This document shows, piece after piece, positions 17,212-25,943 of a stretch of 64,000 nt of DNA. Source of the DNA: DUOA01 sp012839095 (GTDB lineage: Bacteria > Bacillota > Clostridia > Caldicoprobacterales > DTU083); assembly GCA_050951505.1 (NCBI GenBank), contig JBMNJE010000011.1:124001-188000 (forward strand), written 5' to 3'. Within the stretch, counting starts at the first letter, position 1, and each line of letters begins with the position of its first letter. The position numbers were made by a program, and so were the translations under genes. The notes under the pieces were generated by a model that saw only the letters and a list, made by a program, of their open reading frames with translations, did no database searches and was not told where the DNA came from.

Positions 17212-19515
17212 ATGAGTTTTTGCTGCCCGATCCGCTTTGAGGGGGAAACAAGGATGAAGACATACATTCCGGAATATATGCTATCTGCTTTTGCTGCTCA
17301 GGGGATTGACGTTTCCGGGCTTGTTTATGCAATACATGCAGATGCTGTAGATAAAAGCGAATATATGGATGTTTATATTGCTGTCAGCAGTGATACAATG
17401 TACATTCTCTATGGATTGGAGAAAGTTGTTAAGACTTCCGGAGCCCGCCGTATAGTTGCCGTATACGAGGCTGAGAAACTGGAAACCCGGCCTTTTTCCG
17501 AACTGGGGGAGCTTAAGAGTGAGCTTCTTTTGTCAACAGGCCGCCTGTGCAGCGAAAAGGATGGCGCTTCGAAAATACTTCTGGTGTTTTCAATCGGATT
17601 TCTGGCAGATGTGGAACGGCTGCTTAAGGTTATAAAGAATGTACGTAAGGGAGTTCCGGCCCTTGAAGATATCATTGTGGATGATGAGCTCTTCTGTCAT
17701 AAATGCGGCACCAGATATCCGGAACCGGAACGCAAGCTGTGCCCGAAGTGCATGGACAAAATCTCAATCACCAGGCGCTTAATGGGTTTCTTTGCAGATT
17801 ACCGAAGTAAAGTTATTGTTATTTTCCTGACCATGCTTGCCGGTTCTCTGTTTTCCGTCTTTTCTCCGCTGGTAGGTTCAAAGTTCTTTTTCGACGAGGT
17901 GCTTACTGAAGGCGGAAGCTATTATGGTGCTATTTTGGCAGCCATATTGCTGATATTTGCAGTAAGGGCTGTTGGTGTCGCCCTGAACATTCTCTACTCC
18001 TACGTACTGGCAAAGACAGTTCCATGGATTGTTCAGGATTTGAAGCTTAAAATCTTTGAGGCAATGCAGCGGCTGTCCGTAGGATTCTATACCTCCAAGC
18101 GCACCGGCTCCCTGATGAACAGAGTAAATCGTGATGCCAACAACATTTACTGGTTCTTTGTTGACGGTCTGCCGTATGTTGTAGTAAACCTGTTCACCTT
18201 TACCGGTATCATCACTTTAATGTGCATGCTGAGCTTTAAGCTTGCTTTGATATGTATAATAATACTTCCTGTTGCCATAGGTTTTTTCAGGATGCTGTGG
18301 GGCATTTTCAGGCGTTTTCATCATAGGAATTGGGTATACAGTTCCCAGCTGAACTCCATGGTAAGCGACTCTGTCAATGGACAACGCGTCATAAAGGCAT
18401 TTGCAAGAGAAGACACTGAGGCAGTGCGTTTTGCAGAGATAGGAGGCAAGCAGGCTGCAGTTGATATAGGCGCTTTCAACATCGGATACACAGCCTTTCC
18501 TCTTATTTATCTGTTTATGTTTTTCGGTCAGGTAGTTGTTACGGCTTTGGGCGGCAATATGGTCCTCAATGGCGAAATATCCCTGGGAACTCTGCTGACC
18601 TTCATTGCCTACCTGTCTATGCTGTATGGGCCGCTGGAATTTATGTCGTGGGTTTCCAACTGGTGGGCCCGCTGTGTGGATTCAGCCCAGCGAGTTTTTG
18701 AAATCATTGACGCCAAGCCTGATGTCACCGAACCGGATGATCCCGTTATTCTGGATCGAATAAGAGGCGATATCGAGCTTAAGGATGTGAAATTTGAATA
18801 CGATCCAGCAACTCCTGTGTTAAAAGGGCTTAACCTTTCTGTGAAAGCAGGTGAGATGCTGGGTATAGTGGGCAAGACCGGAGCAGGCAAATCCACAATG
18901 GCAAACCTTATAGCCCGTCTTTATGATGTGACGGAAGGTGCCATTACTATCGACGGAATTAATGTCAGGCAATTATCGCTTACTCAGCTGCGGCAAAGTA
19001 TCGGTATCGTATCTCAGGATATATATCTTTTTATTGGAACGATTGCTGACAATATCCGATATGCAAGGCCGAATGCCACCATGGAAGAAGTCATCCGGGC
19101 GGCAAAGGCTGCTTCAGCTCATGATTTTATTATGAATCTGCCGGATGCCTATGAAACAAGAGTAGGTGCAGGCGGACAGGACCTTTCCGGAGGGGAAAAA
19201 CAGCGTTTGTCCATCGCCCGCACGATTCTGCAGGATCCGGATATTCTGATTCTGGATGAGGCTACGGCTGCCATGGACACAGAGACGGAAGCCAATATAC
19301 AAAAGGCACTCTTCGAACTGCAGAAGGGGCGCACTACCATAGCAATTGCTCACAGGCTTTCCACCTTGCGGGATGCGGACAGCCTTGCCGTAATAAGTGA
19401 CGGCAGAGTGGTGGAAAGCGGTACTCACAGAGAATTAATGCTCCGGAAAGGAGAGTACTACAAGCTTTATAAGATTCAGCTGGAAGGTCTCAAGGTAATT
19501 AACATGGAAGGCTGA
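17212..19515 (+). CDS. ABC exporter half-transporter with N-terminal zinc ribbon (DUF1854-associated)
   Basis: Product of 767 residues; the ATG at 17212 has AAGGAG eight bases upstream. The longer in-frame GTG at 17155 lies inside the terminator hairpin and is rejected. Order of parts: an unassigned soluble domain of about 150 residues, a zinc ribbon with C162-x2-C165 and C177-x2-C180, six membrane helices of the type 1 exporter fold (about 195-500), and an ATPase domain with Walker A GKTGAGKST near 554, signature LSGGEKQRLSI, Walker B ILILDEATAAMD with the catalytic glutamate, and AHRLSTL. Together with the similar gene at 20217 it could form a heterodimeric exporter, with the DUF1854 protein between them. 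To my knowledge such pairs are annotated near cyanophycin genes in other bacteria; the substrate here is unknown. Confidence 0.85.
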   Translation: MSFCCPIRFEGETRMKTYIPEYMLSAFAAQGIDVSGLVYAIHADAVDKSEYMDVYIAVSSDTMYILYGLEKVVKTSGARRIVAVYEAEKLETRPFSELGELKSELLLSTGRLCSEKDGASKILLVFSIGFLADVERLLKVIKNVRKGVPALEDIIVDDELFCHKCGTRYPEPERKLCPKCMDKISITRRLMGFFADYRSKVIVIFLTMLAGSLFSVFSPLVGSKFFFDEVLTEGGSYYGAILAAILLIFAVRAVGVALNILYSYVLAKTVPWIVQDLKLKIFEAMQRLSVGFYTSKRTGSLMNRVNRDANNIYWFFVDGLPYVVVNLFTFTGIITLMCMLSFKLALICIIILPVAIGFFRMLWGIFRRFHHRNWVYSSQLNSMVSDSVNGQRVIKAFAREDTEAVRFAEIGGKQAAVDIGAFNIGYTAFPLIYLFMFFGQVVVTALGGNMVLNGEISLGTLLTFIAYLSMLYGPLEFMSWVSNWWARCVDSAQRVFEIIDAKPDVTEPDDPVILDRIRGDIELKDVKFEYDPATPVLKGLNLSVKAGEMLGIVGKTGAGKSTMANLIARLYDVTEGAITIDGINVRQLSLTQLRQSIGIVSQDIYLFIGTIADNIRYARPNATMEEVIRAAKAASAHDFIMNLPDAYETRVGAGGQDLSGGEKQRLSIARTILQDPDILILDEATAAMDTETEANIQKALFELQKGRTTIAIAHRLSTLRDADSLAVISDGRVVESGTHRELMLRKGEYYKLYKIQLEGLKVINMEG

Positions 19516-19617
19516 GTCAGCTGCCTGATTAGTATTCTTTACAGTGGTTATTAAAGCAGCAGATAATCAATCGAAGAGTCAGAGTGCTGCACAACGAAGA
19601 AGAGTAGGGGGATATTA

Positions 19618-20163
19618 ATGGAAACCGCAAGAAAGGTATCGGAATCTTCGCTGACCCTTGCGATAGATATTGGAATACTTGATCTGAAAAAGGCCGAGTT
19701 TTACGAAACACCAGGTGGATTTACAGGTTTAAGATATGAAGGAAAGGATTATGATCGTATTATACTAAGACGGGCTCTTCCTATTGGGCATCCCATGGAA
19801 TATATATCAGTGGCGGACAAGGACAACAAGGAAATCGGGATAATCCGTTCTCTGGCTGAACTCAGTGAAGAGCAGTATGCTATTGTGGCTGCTGAGCTGG
19901 AAAGCCGATATTACAGCCCCACTGTCCATGAGATAAAATCGGTAAAGGATAAACTGGGCTACGTTTATATGGAGCTTGTCATCGGAAGGGATGGCGCAAA
20001 ATATGCAAAGAATTGTGCCGTCAAGGACGTCAGCAGGAATATAAGGATGCTGGATGATGACAGGCTGGCTATATTCGATGTGGATGGCAACCGATATATC
20101 ATTCAGTCATTGTCCGGGCTGGACAAGAAGAGCCTGAAGAGACTGGAAGCATACCTTTTCTAG
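19618..20163 (+). CDS. DUF1854 family protein
   Basis: Product of 181 residues; ATG after GGGGGAT. The C-terminal signature of DUF1854 is clear: RMLDDDRLAIFDVDGNRY followed by SGLDKKSLKRLEAYLF. The N-terminal half has the family's beta-rich pattern (RRALPIGHPMEYISVADKD; LAELSEEQYAIVAAELESRYY). No membrane segment is present, so it should be cytosolic or attached to the transporter. It lies between two zinc-ribbon ABC exporter genes (102 and 53 bases away), the arrangement described for DUF1854 elsewhere, where it is named for association with cyanophycin metabolism. No cyanophycin synthetase or cyanophycinase lies in this window. The biochemical role is unknown. Confidence 0.88.
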   Translation: METARKVSESSLTLAIDIGILDLKKAEFYETPGGFTGLRYEGKDYDRIILRRALPIGHPMEYISVADKDNKEIGIIRSLAELSEEQYAIVAAELESRYYSPTVHEIKSVKDKLGYVYMELVIGRDGAKYAKNCAVKDVSRNIRMLDDDRLAIFDVDGNRYIIQSLSGLDKKSLKRLEAYLF

Positions 20164-20216
20164 AAATCAGCTCAATAAACGAATATTCATGCAATGCTGG
20201 AGAAAGGTAGTTTATC

Positions 20217-22352
20217 ATGAATACACATAAGTTTTATTATGACCTTGATCTGACTATGAAGCCTGTCGATGGTGTTCTGACTTTTGATGAAAGGGGGCAG
20301 ATCTGCTCCCGCATCGGCGGCAATGAACTCTTATCCATCTCAGCTGAAAACATAAATGAAGTTGCTGTTTTACCGGGAGTAGGCTGCGGTCTTTTGTTAT
20401 CGAAAATGAAGGATGGCAGTGAAATTCTGCTTTGCAGGTTTACCATGTCGTACATGAGGGCAGCCGGAGAGTTCAGCAAGGTCGTCAACTTCTATGTACA
20501 GACAAAGCAATATGCGGCTCCGGATGAAGAAGAAAGACCGGTTTGCGAGAAGTGCAGCCGTCCTCTTGTGGAAGGCATGTCGGTCTGTATTTTCTGCTAC
20601 AACAGAATCGGCGTGCTGAAGCGAGCGCTTCAGTTAATGCGCCCATTTGCCGGTAAAATCATACCTGCTGAACTGTTTATGACTGTGTCCTCAGTCTTGT
20701 ATCTTCTGGTGCCCTTGTTCAGCAGAATTATCATAGATGAGCATCTGCGGCCTATGAAGGGGACTTTTCAGCAGCTTCTGTTGCTGGCCGGGGCCATGTT
20801 TTTGGCCAGGGCCCTGGGAGAGGTGATCTTCATCTTAAGCTCCAGAGTATTTAATGAGGCCAGCATCCAATACGCCAATCATTTAAGAAATCTGGCTTAT
20901 GAAAAGATACAGAAACTGTCACTGGGATCCCTTTCCAAGCGGACACCGGGTGATTTGATCCGGCGGGTAATGGAAGATACAACAACCGTGAAGGAGTTTA
21001 TATCGGACGGAGGCCGCTGGGCCGTGGAGCAGACAATTATCTTTCTGGTGGTTTTTATTATCCTCCTCTTAACGAATTACAAGCTCACCTTGTTGGTATT
21101 TCTGCCTGTACCCGTGGTAAGTATTGCCTTATCCCGTTTCTGGAGATTCATCCATATACGCTATGAGCGGCAATGGCGCAAAAACTCCAAGTGTCAGGGA
21201 ATCCTTCATGATATCATCAAGGGTATCCGTACCGTCAAATCCTTTGGCAAAGAGGATATGGAAATAGAAAAGTTTGCGAAAGCCACAAGGGAACTGGCTG
21301 AAGTATCATCAGACAATGAAACCCTATGGGCCCGCCTCTTTCCTTCGCTGACCTTCTTTACCGGCATCGGCGAGTTTCTGGTATTGTATTACGGAGGATA
21401 CAGAATCCTTGACGGAACCCTTAGTTTTGGTGTGCTTGTTCAGTTTACCATGTATATTACCTATATTTATGCTCCTTTGCGCTGGTTTGTTTCCTTTCCG
21501 CGCTGGCTGGCCGATGCCATGACCAGCATGGTCAAGATATTTGAGATACTGGATGAAGAGCCGGATATCAAATCCATACCGGAGCCAAAAAATGTACCCC
21601 TTGCCGGAAAGATTGCCTTTGAGGGGGTTACCTTCGGGTATAAGTCATATGAACCCGTACTGAGAGACATCAACCTGGAGATAAAACCGGGTGAAATGAT
21701 TGGCATAGTAGGGCGTTCCGGTGCAGGAAAGTCTACCATGATCAACCTGTTGATGCGGCTTTATGATCCGGTTCAGGGCAGGATACGCATTAATGGAATT
21801 GATATCAGGGACATGTCTCCTGAATACCTGCATGAAAATATCGGCGTAGTCTTTCAGGATACATTTCTGTTTGCAGGAACTATTTATGATAACATTGCCT
21901 ACGGCAAGCCCGGCGCCACGCCCGCTGAGGTAATTGCCGCCGCAAAGGCCGCAAATGCCCATGATTTTATAATGCAGACTGCCGACGGCTACAACACCAT
22001 TATAGGAGAGAGTGGTCATTCCATATCCGGGGGCGAACGCCAGCGGCTGGCTATTGCCCGGGCAATTATAAAAAATCCTTCCATACTGATATTGGATGAG
22101 GCTACCAGTTCCCTGGATGTTGAAACGGAGTCGATCATTCAGGACAGCTTGAATCGCATAGTACAGGGCCGTACAACCATAGCCATTGCTCACAGGCTCT
22201 CCACCCTGAAAAATGCTGATCGACTTATAGTTCTGGAGAATGGCAGAATTGCAGAGTCAGGCACTCATGTGGAGCTGCTTAAAAAGAGGGGAATCTATTA
22301 CCGGCTGGTCATGGCACAACGGCAGACCAGCAGGCTGGCAGAAAGCGGTTAA
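20217..22352 (+). CDS. Second ABC exporter half-transporter with N-terminal zinc ribbon (DUF1854-associated)
   Basis: Product of 711 residues; ATG after GAGAAAGGTAG. It repeats the plan of the gene at 17212 with a shorter N-terminal soluble domain: a zinc ribbon with C110-x2-C113 and C124-x2-C127, six membrane helices (about 145-440), and an ATPase domain with Walker A GRSGAGKST near 499, signature ISGGERQRLAI, Walker B ILILDEATSSLD and AHRLSTL. Both half-transporters keep their catalytic glutamate, so neither nucleotide site looks degenerate, unlike many heterodimeric exporters. The stop codon lies within the terminator hairpin at 22337. Confidence 0.85.
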   Translation: MNTHKFYYDLDLTMKPVDGVLTFDERGQICSRIGGNELLSISAENINEVAVLPGVGCGLLLSKMKDGSEILLCRFTMSYMRAAGEFSKVVNFYVQTKQYAAPDEEERPVCEKCSRPLVEGMSVCIFCYNRIGVLKRALQLMRPFAGKIIPAELFMTVSSVLYLLVPLFSRIIIDEHLRPMKGTFQQLLLLAGAMFLARALGEVIFILSSRVFNEASIQYANHLRNLAYEKIQKLSLGSLSKRTPGDLIRRVMEDTTTVKEFISDGGRWAVEQTIIFLVVFIILLLTNYKLTLLVFLPVPVVSIALSRFWRFIHIRYERQWRKNSKCQGILHDIIKGIRTVKSFGKEDMEIEKFAKATRELAEVSSDNETLWARLFPSLTFFTGIGEFLVLYYGGYRILDGTLSFGVLVQFTMYITYIYAPLRWFVSFPRWLADAMTSMVKIFEILDEEPDIKSIPEPKNVPLAGKIAFEGVTFGYKSYEPVLRDINLEIKPGEMIGIVGRSGAGKSTMINLLMRLYDPVQGRIRINGIDIRDMSPEYLHENIGVVFQDTFLFAGTIYDNIAYGKPGATPAEVIAAAKAANAHDFIMQTADGYNTIIGESGHSISGGERQRLAIARAIIKNPSILILDEATSSLDVETESIIQDSLNRIVQGRTTIAIAHRLSTLKNADRLIVLENGRIAESGTHVELLKKRGIYYRLVMAQRQTSRLAESG

Positions 22353-22369
22353 GGGCTTTCTGCCTTTTT
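22337..22369 (+). terminator. Terminator of the DUF1854/ABC exporter operon
   Basis: GGCAGAAAGC (22337-22346) pairs with GCTTTCTGCC (22355-22364), followed by TTTTT. It includes the stop codon of the last gene. Confidence 0.88.
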
Positions 22370-22370
22370 A

Positions 22371-23444
22371 TTATGCCTGTTCCAATTGATTGCTGATTGA
22401 AGAGCGGTAACCGGCGTCCAATATCATCATGGCCTTTAGATTAATATCAATATCCAGGGTTGGATGCAGAGGTGTGCCTTTTTCAAGATGACTGATGAAC
22501 TCCTTTGCTATATTGTCCCTATCCTCGGGAAGTGGTTCTGCCTGATATACGGCTGACGGCCTTGTTGCATGCCTTTTATCATAGATTCGAACTTCATTTC
22601 CGTCAGTTACCAACGTACCCTTTAAGCCGAAGACAATAGGGCCTGAGGGCGTACCTCGGTTCACTGTCGTCCAGCTTCCTTCTATCAGAGCAACTGCGTC
22701 ATCGAAGCGAGCAGTAATGGTGCCATAATCTTCTGCTGTACCAAAAGGGCTGTTAAAATTGGCACGCAGCCCGTAGACGGAACGAACAGAGGTGCCGATG
22801 AACCAGCTGGCCAGGCAGGAGCCATAGCAGCAATAATCCCAGAATGCACCTCCGCCGGATTTGGTGTCATACCACCACTCAGCTGCCATTTCCTGCTCAG
22901 TCAGGTTTTCGCCATAGGAAAAGGGCCCCATGGAATCGCTGTTACGATATGCAAACTTGAATACCTTGCCTACAGCACCTTCGCTGGTCAGCTTATGAGC
23001 CAGCCTCACTCCCGGGAACCAGGTGGAGGGCCAGTTGACTGCAAGCACGGCTCCGCTTTGCTTTGCAGCTTCTGCCATGGAAAGCGCATCTTCCATTGAA
23101 GTTGCCATGGGCTTTTCCACTATTACATGGATTCCTCTCGAAAGAATATCTGACACAACTTTTCCATGAAAAGCGTTTTCACAGCATACAATAGCAATAT
23201 CCAGGGAACATTCATCCAAAAGCTTTTTATAATCCTCATACTGAGCGTTCATCCCGGTCATCTCCATCACATTTCTAATATTGCTGGTCCGGGTTGAAGG
23301 TTTATCGCTTATAGAAGGAGTCAGGGGTTTTAGGTCTGAGAAGGCAATCCATTCCACCTTGTCGCCCAGGCTGACGAAATCCTTTACAAGTGAGTTGACA
23401 TGCATATGTGCAAAACCAATTACTCCGGCACGATATTTTTTCAT
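22371..23444 (-). CDS. Gfo/Idh/MocA family oxidoreductase
   Basis: Product of 357 residues; ATG at 23444 with AAAGGAG eight bases before it. The N-terminal Rossmann fold begins YRAGVIGFAHMHVNSLV, an atypical glycine pattern (GxxHxH in place of GxGxxG), and the family's catalytic-lysine motif appears as VIVEKPMATSMEDAL. The C-terminal alpha/beta domain contains YDTKSGGGAFWDYCCYG. Members oxidise or reduce sugars, polyols and their derivatives with NAD(P). It is a single gene between the exporter terminator and the hairpin at 23597, so context gives no substrate. The HMH-type Rossmann loop sets it apart from the second member at 34587. Confidence 0.85.
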   Translation of the reverse strand: MKKYRAGVIGFAHMHVNSLVKDFVSLGDKVEWIAFSDLKPLTPSISDKPSTRTSNIRNVMEMTGMNAQYEDYKKLLDECSLDIAIVCCENAFHGKVVSDILSRGIHVIVEKPMATSMEDALSMAEAAKQSGAVLAVNWPSTWFPGVRLAHKLTSEGAVGKVFKFAYRNSDSMGPFSYGENLTEQEMAAEWWYDTKSGGGAFWDYCCYGSCLASWFIGTSVRSVYGLRANFNSPFGTAEDYGTITARFDDAVALIEGSWTTVNRGTPSGPIVFGLKGTLVTDGNEVRIYDKRHATRPSAVYQAEPLPEDRDNIAKEFISHLEKGTPLHPTLDIDINLKAMMILDAGYRSSISNQLEQA

Positions 23445-23596
23445 ATGTAAGCTCCTTTCTGGCCCTCTGGTCTCTTATCCAGTTTTACAGCTATTTTATT
23501 ATGCTGGACGGCAGGTGTCAATCAGCTGACTTATAAGCTGGAGTGCAGCAACCCGGTTTTTAGCAAACTATTTACAGGCAATGTGTATATAAGGAA

Positions 23597-23631
23597 AAAA
23601 TAAAAGACGTTTAGTGAACGTCTTTTATTTT
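23597..23631. terminator. Strong bidirectional terminator
   Basis: A perfect 15-base stem (AAAATAAAAGACGTT with AACGTCTTTTATTTT) around TAGTG has A and T tracts on its two sides. It lies downstream of the spore protein gene on the minus strand and upstream of the oxidoreductase. Confidence 0.85.
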
Positions 23632-23714
23632 TTAAGTGTATTATTCACTATATGCCTGGTACTTGTTGAAGTTTAAAAGAGGCCGGCGGTATACTATACA
23701 TTAAAGCAATGGTA

Positions 23715-23951
23715 TTACTCCCTGTTTCCTTTAGCCAGGCTGTCTTCAGCCATAGCAACCAGCCGTCTCAACATATTGCCGCCTACCCTTCCGCAGTCTG
23801 CAGATGTCAGATCTCCCCAATAATCTTCCGAGCCTTGATGGACAGGCAGATTGAGTTCTCTGGCTATCTCGTATTTCATATCATCCAGCGCCTGATGGGC
23901 TCCTTTGACCAGTTGACGATTTTTTCCCGTATTTCTGCTGCCAGCTGCCAC
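23715..23951 (-). CDS. Alpha/beta-type small acid-soluble spore protein
   Basis: Product of 78 residues with a GTG start at 23951, nine bases after AAGGAG. It has both conserved SASP blocks: HQALDDMKYEIARELNL, containing the germination-protease cleavage region around YEIA, and GGNMLRRLVAMAEDSL. These proteins coat and protect spore DNA and are degraded on germination. Between the two blocks is a somewhat long, atypical stretch (PVHQGSEDYWGDLTSADCGR), including a tryptophan and a cysteine that are uncommon in the family. The tandem insertion sequences begin only 33 bases upstream of the start, so the native sigma-G promoter, expected in that region, has probably been displaced by 3.6 kb. Confidence 0.88.
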   Translation of the reverse strand: MAAGSRNTGKNRQLVKGAHQALDDMKYEIARELNLPVHQGSEDYWGDLTSADCGRVGGNMLRRLVAMAEDSLAKGNRE

Positions 23952-23972
23952 TGTATGCCACTCCTTTCAACT

Positions 23973-23983
23973 AATAAAAAAGT
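23973..23983 (+). repeat. Target-site repeat AATAAAAAAGT, copy 1
   Basis: The same 11 bases occur at 23973-23983, 25794-25804 and 27617-27627, flanking both IS copies. This is what two insertions into one target would leave. Lengths of 10-13 bases are usual for IS4-type elements. Confidence 0.8.
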
Positions 23984-24046
23984 TAGGTAATTGCTAAACC
24001 CCATAAACCGCTAAAACTCAGCGTTTCCAAGGGGAGGTTTATATAT

Positions 24047-24112
24047 AACTCCTCACTTATTTGTGGTATAATATAGTTAACAAGTTATAAAATAACAAAT
24101 AAGTAAGGAGTT
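24047..24112 (+). promoter_or_regulatory. Inverted repeat hiding the transposase ribosome binding site, promoter in the loop (IS copy 1)
   Basis: AACTCCTCACTTATTTGT (24047-24064) pairs with ACAAATAAGTAAGGAGTT (24095-24112) at 17 of 18 positions. The right arm contains the AAGGAG ribosome binding site. An extended -10 promoter (TGGTATAAT, with TATAAT at 24067-24072) sits in the loop, so native transcripts would lack the left arm while read-through transcripts would fold and block translation. Confidence 0.7.
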
Positions 24113-24120
24113 ACAAACTA

Positions 24121-25584
24121 ATGATAAAATCGAAACAGCAATCACTCAATGATGTTTACACAGACTGCCTCGAATCCTTTGATAACGACAAACCCAAATT
24201 TCTTTCTATGTTGGAAGAACACCTTGACATTGATGCCCTTATCCCATTGAGTTTTAGAATGCATTTCAACAAGCACATTGGGAGACCTCGTGAATACCTT
24301 CTTAGCGGATTTATTCTTGCTCTCATTATCCAGCGAATTTTTAGCATCCAAACCGACAGACTACTGATTCTATTCCTCACATATTCACGTGAACTACGCG
24401 AATTCTGTGGTTTTCATAAGGTTCCAGATGCATCAAAGTTCACTCGATTTAAACAGGATTTTAAAGATGACCTCAAAGCTATGTTTGACAACCTTGTCGA
24501 CCTTACCGAGCCAATCTGTCAAGATATAGACAGCAAGCTTGCATCCATGACCGTCTTCGACACCTCTGGTATTGAAGCGTATGTTACGGAAAATAATCCA
24601 AAGTTCATCAACGCTTTAATTAAAAGGTTGAAGACATGGAAAGTCGTAAAAGGGCTCGATGACTCTTATGATCCATATAAAGCAGCTTATGGCTTGATGC
24701 CAACCCACGCCGATACTGACCCTGCCATAAAGCAAATGTATATCAATGGTCACTTCTGCTATTCCTATAAATTCGGCATGATTACAAACGGACTCGGTAT
24801 TGTTCGAGATATTAGTTTTTATGATGAAAACTACTACCTTGAGCATCCCGAAATTCAAGTTTCCAAGAAAGATGATTCTCCGGATGAAGATAAATCGTTA
24901 GCGGATTCTAAAGCTCTTCTGCCGACTCTACAGGATTTCTTTGAAAAACATCCCCTGATAAAGCCATCCGTTTTTCTCGGTGATTCCGCTTTTGATTCCA
25001 TAGATATTTACAAGGAACTACTTGGAGAGGATGGGCTTGGTTTTAGCAAAGCATTTATACCGCTTAATTCCAGGAGTGAGCTAAAATATCCAGATTGCCC
25101 GATTAATGAAGATGGAGTGCCTTGTTGCCCAAATGATCCTACTCTTCCAATGAAACCCGAAACTAGCAACTCTCATCTTCGCTGTGGTATGCCTACCCTC
25201 AAGTTTGTCTGTCCTATGATGTCTTGGGTAAAATGCGAGGATGGTAAGCACAGACGTCGCACTTCCTGCGAAAGCCCTTGTACCGATTCCCCTTGTGGGC
25301 GTATGTTCTATGTCTACCCTGAAAAAAATCTTCGTACTTTCCCCGGAACTGTGCGAGGAACTGAGGAATGGGATGATACCTACAAAATACGTGTGACTGT
25401 CGAGAAATCCATCAACCACTTCAAAAACAGTTTCTGCGTAGCTGGCCGAAAAACAAGAAACGCTCTTACCACGGAAGCTGATTTGTACTTAGCCGGTATC
25501 ACTCAACTTGTTACTGTGCTTCTTGCTGATAGCATACACCAGCACAAATATATACGAAGCCTCAAACCTTTGATTTCAGCATAA
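24121..25584 (+). CDS. IS4-type DDE transposase (IS copy 1)
   Basis: Product of 487 residues; ATG preceded by AAGGAG ten bases upstream. Candidate catalytic residues: D in VFDTSGIEAY, D in FLGDSAFDS and E in the C-terminal segment YKIRVTVEKSINHFK. That segment exactly fits the Y-x2-R-x3-E-x6-K signature of IS4-type transposases. The N-terminal part (GRPREYLLSGFILALI) resembles the DUF772/InsH N-terminal domain seen also in IS1182/IS5-like enzymes, so the exact family needs a comparison. A cysteine-rich stretch near residues 350-400 may bind a metal. The protein is intact and identical to the second copy, indicating recent movement. Confidence 0.9.
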   Translation: MIKSKQQSLNDVYTDCLESFDNDKPKFLSMLEEHLDIDALIPLSFRMHFNKHIGRPREYLLSGFILALIIQRIFSIQTDRLLILFLTYSRELREFCGFHKVPDASKFTRFKQDFKDDLKAMFDNLVDLTEPICQDIDSKLASMTVFDTSGIEAYVTENNPKFINALIKRLKTWKVVKGLDDSYDPYKAAYGLMPTHADTDPAIKQMYINGHFCYSYKFGMITNGLGIVRDISFYDENYYLEHPEIQVSKKDDSPDEDKSLADSKALLPTLQDFFEKHPLIKPSVFLGDSAFDSIDIYKELLGEDGLGFSKAFIPLNSRSELKYPDCPINEDGVPCCPNDPTLPMKPETSNSHLRCGMPTLKFVCPMMSWVKCEDGKHRRRTSCESPCTDSPCGRMFYVYPEKNLRTFPGTVRGTEEWDDTYKIRVTVEKSINHFKNSFCVAGRKTRNALTTEADLYLAGITQLVTVLLADSIHQHKYIRSLKPLISA

Positions 25585-25793
25585 GAGCTTCTTTTTTTCA
25601 GTCTTTCACCTGCCGTATTTGCTTTCTGATGCGGGTTTATTTCTGCTGCACTCATTTAGAACCAGGATAGTTTTCCACAACTTTTGTTTGTCGTTATTCA
25701 ATTTTCAATGTTCACTGTTGCGCCTGTGTCCGCAACTCTACTATAATTTGGTAACTTGGTCCTCTTTTACATCAAGAGTTTCGCAATTACCTA

Positions 25794-25804
25794 AATAAAA
25801 AAGT
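25794..25804 (+). repeat. Target-site repeat AATAAAAAAGT, copy 2 (between the tandem IS)
   Basis: The 13 bases between the two IS copies are AATAAAAAAGT plus AT. Confidence 0.8.
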
Positions 25805-25869
25805 ATTAGGTAATTGCTAAACCCCATAAACCGCTAAAACTCAGCGTTTCCAAGGGGAGGTTTATATAT

Positions 25870-25935
25870 AACTCCTCACTTATTTGTGGTATAATATAGT
25901 TAACAAGTTATAAAATAACAAATAAGTAAGGAGTT
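25870..25935 (+). promoter_or_regulatory. Inverted repeat over the transposase ribosome binding site (IS copy 2)
   Basis: Same 18-base arms and loop promoter as in copy 1 (TATAAT at 25890-25895). Confidence 0.7.
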
Positions 25936-25943
25936 ACAAACTA

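Larger units (their letters stand above)
23984..25793 (+). mobile_element. Insertion sequence (IS4-type), tandem copy 1
   Basis: An element of 1810 bases bounded by TAGGTAATTGC and GCAATTACCTA; read inward, the ends agree at 15 of 16 bases (TAGGTAATTGCTAAAC versus TAGGTAATTGCGAAAC). It holds one transposase gene. A 1810-base copy follows after a 13-base spacer. The only difference I noticed is in the 3' non-coding part near 25690, where TTTGTCG reads TTTGCCG in copy 2. Confidence 0.93.

Noticed and set aside
24067..24072. Operator function for the large inverted repeat before the transposase
   Set aside because: The repeat is 18 bases per arm with a 30-base loop and contains the ribosome binding site, which fits an RNA hairpin better than a protein-binding site.
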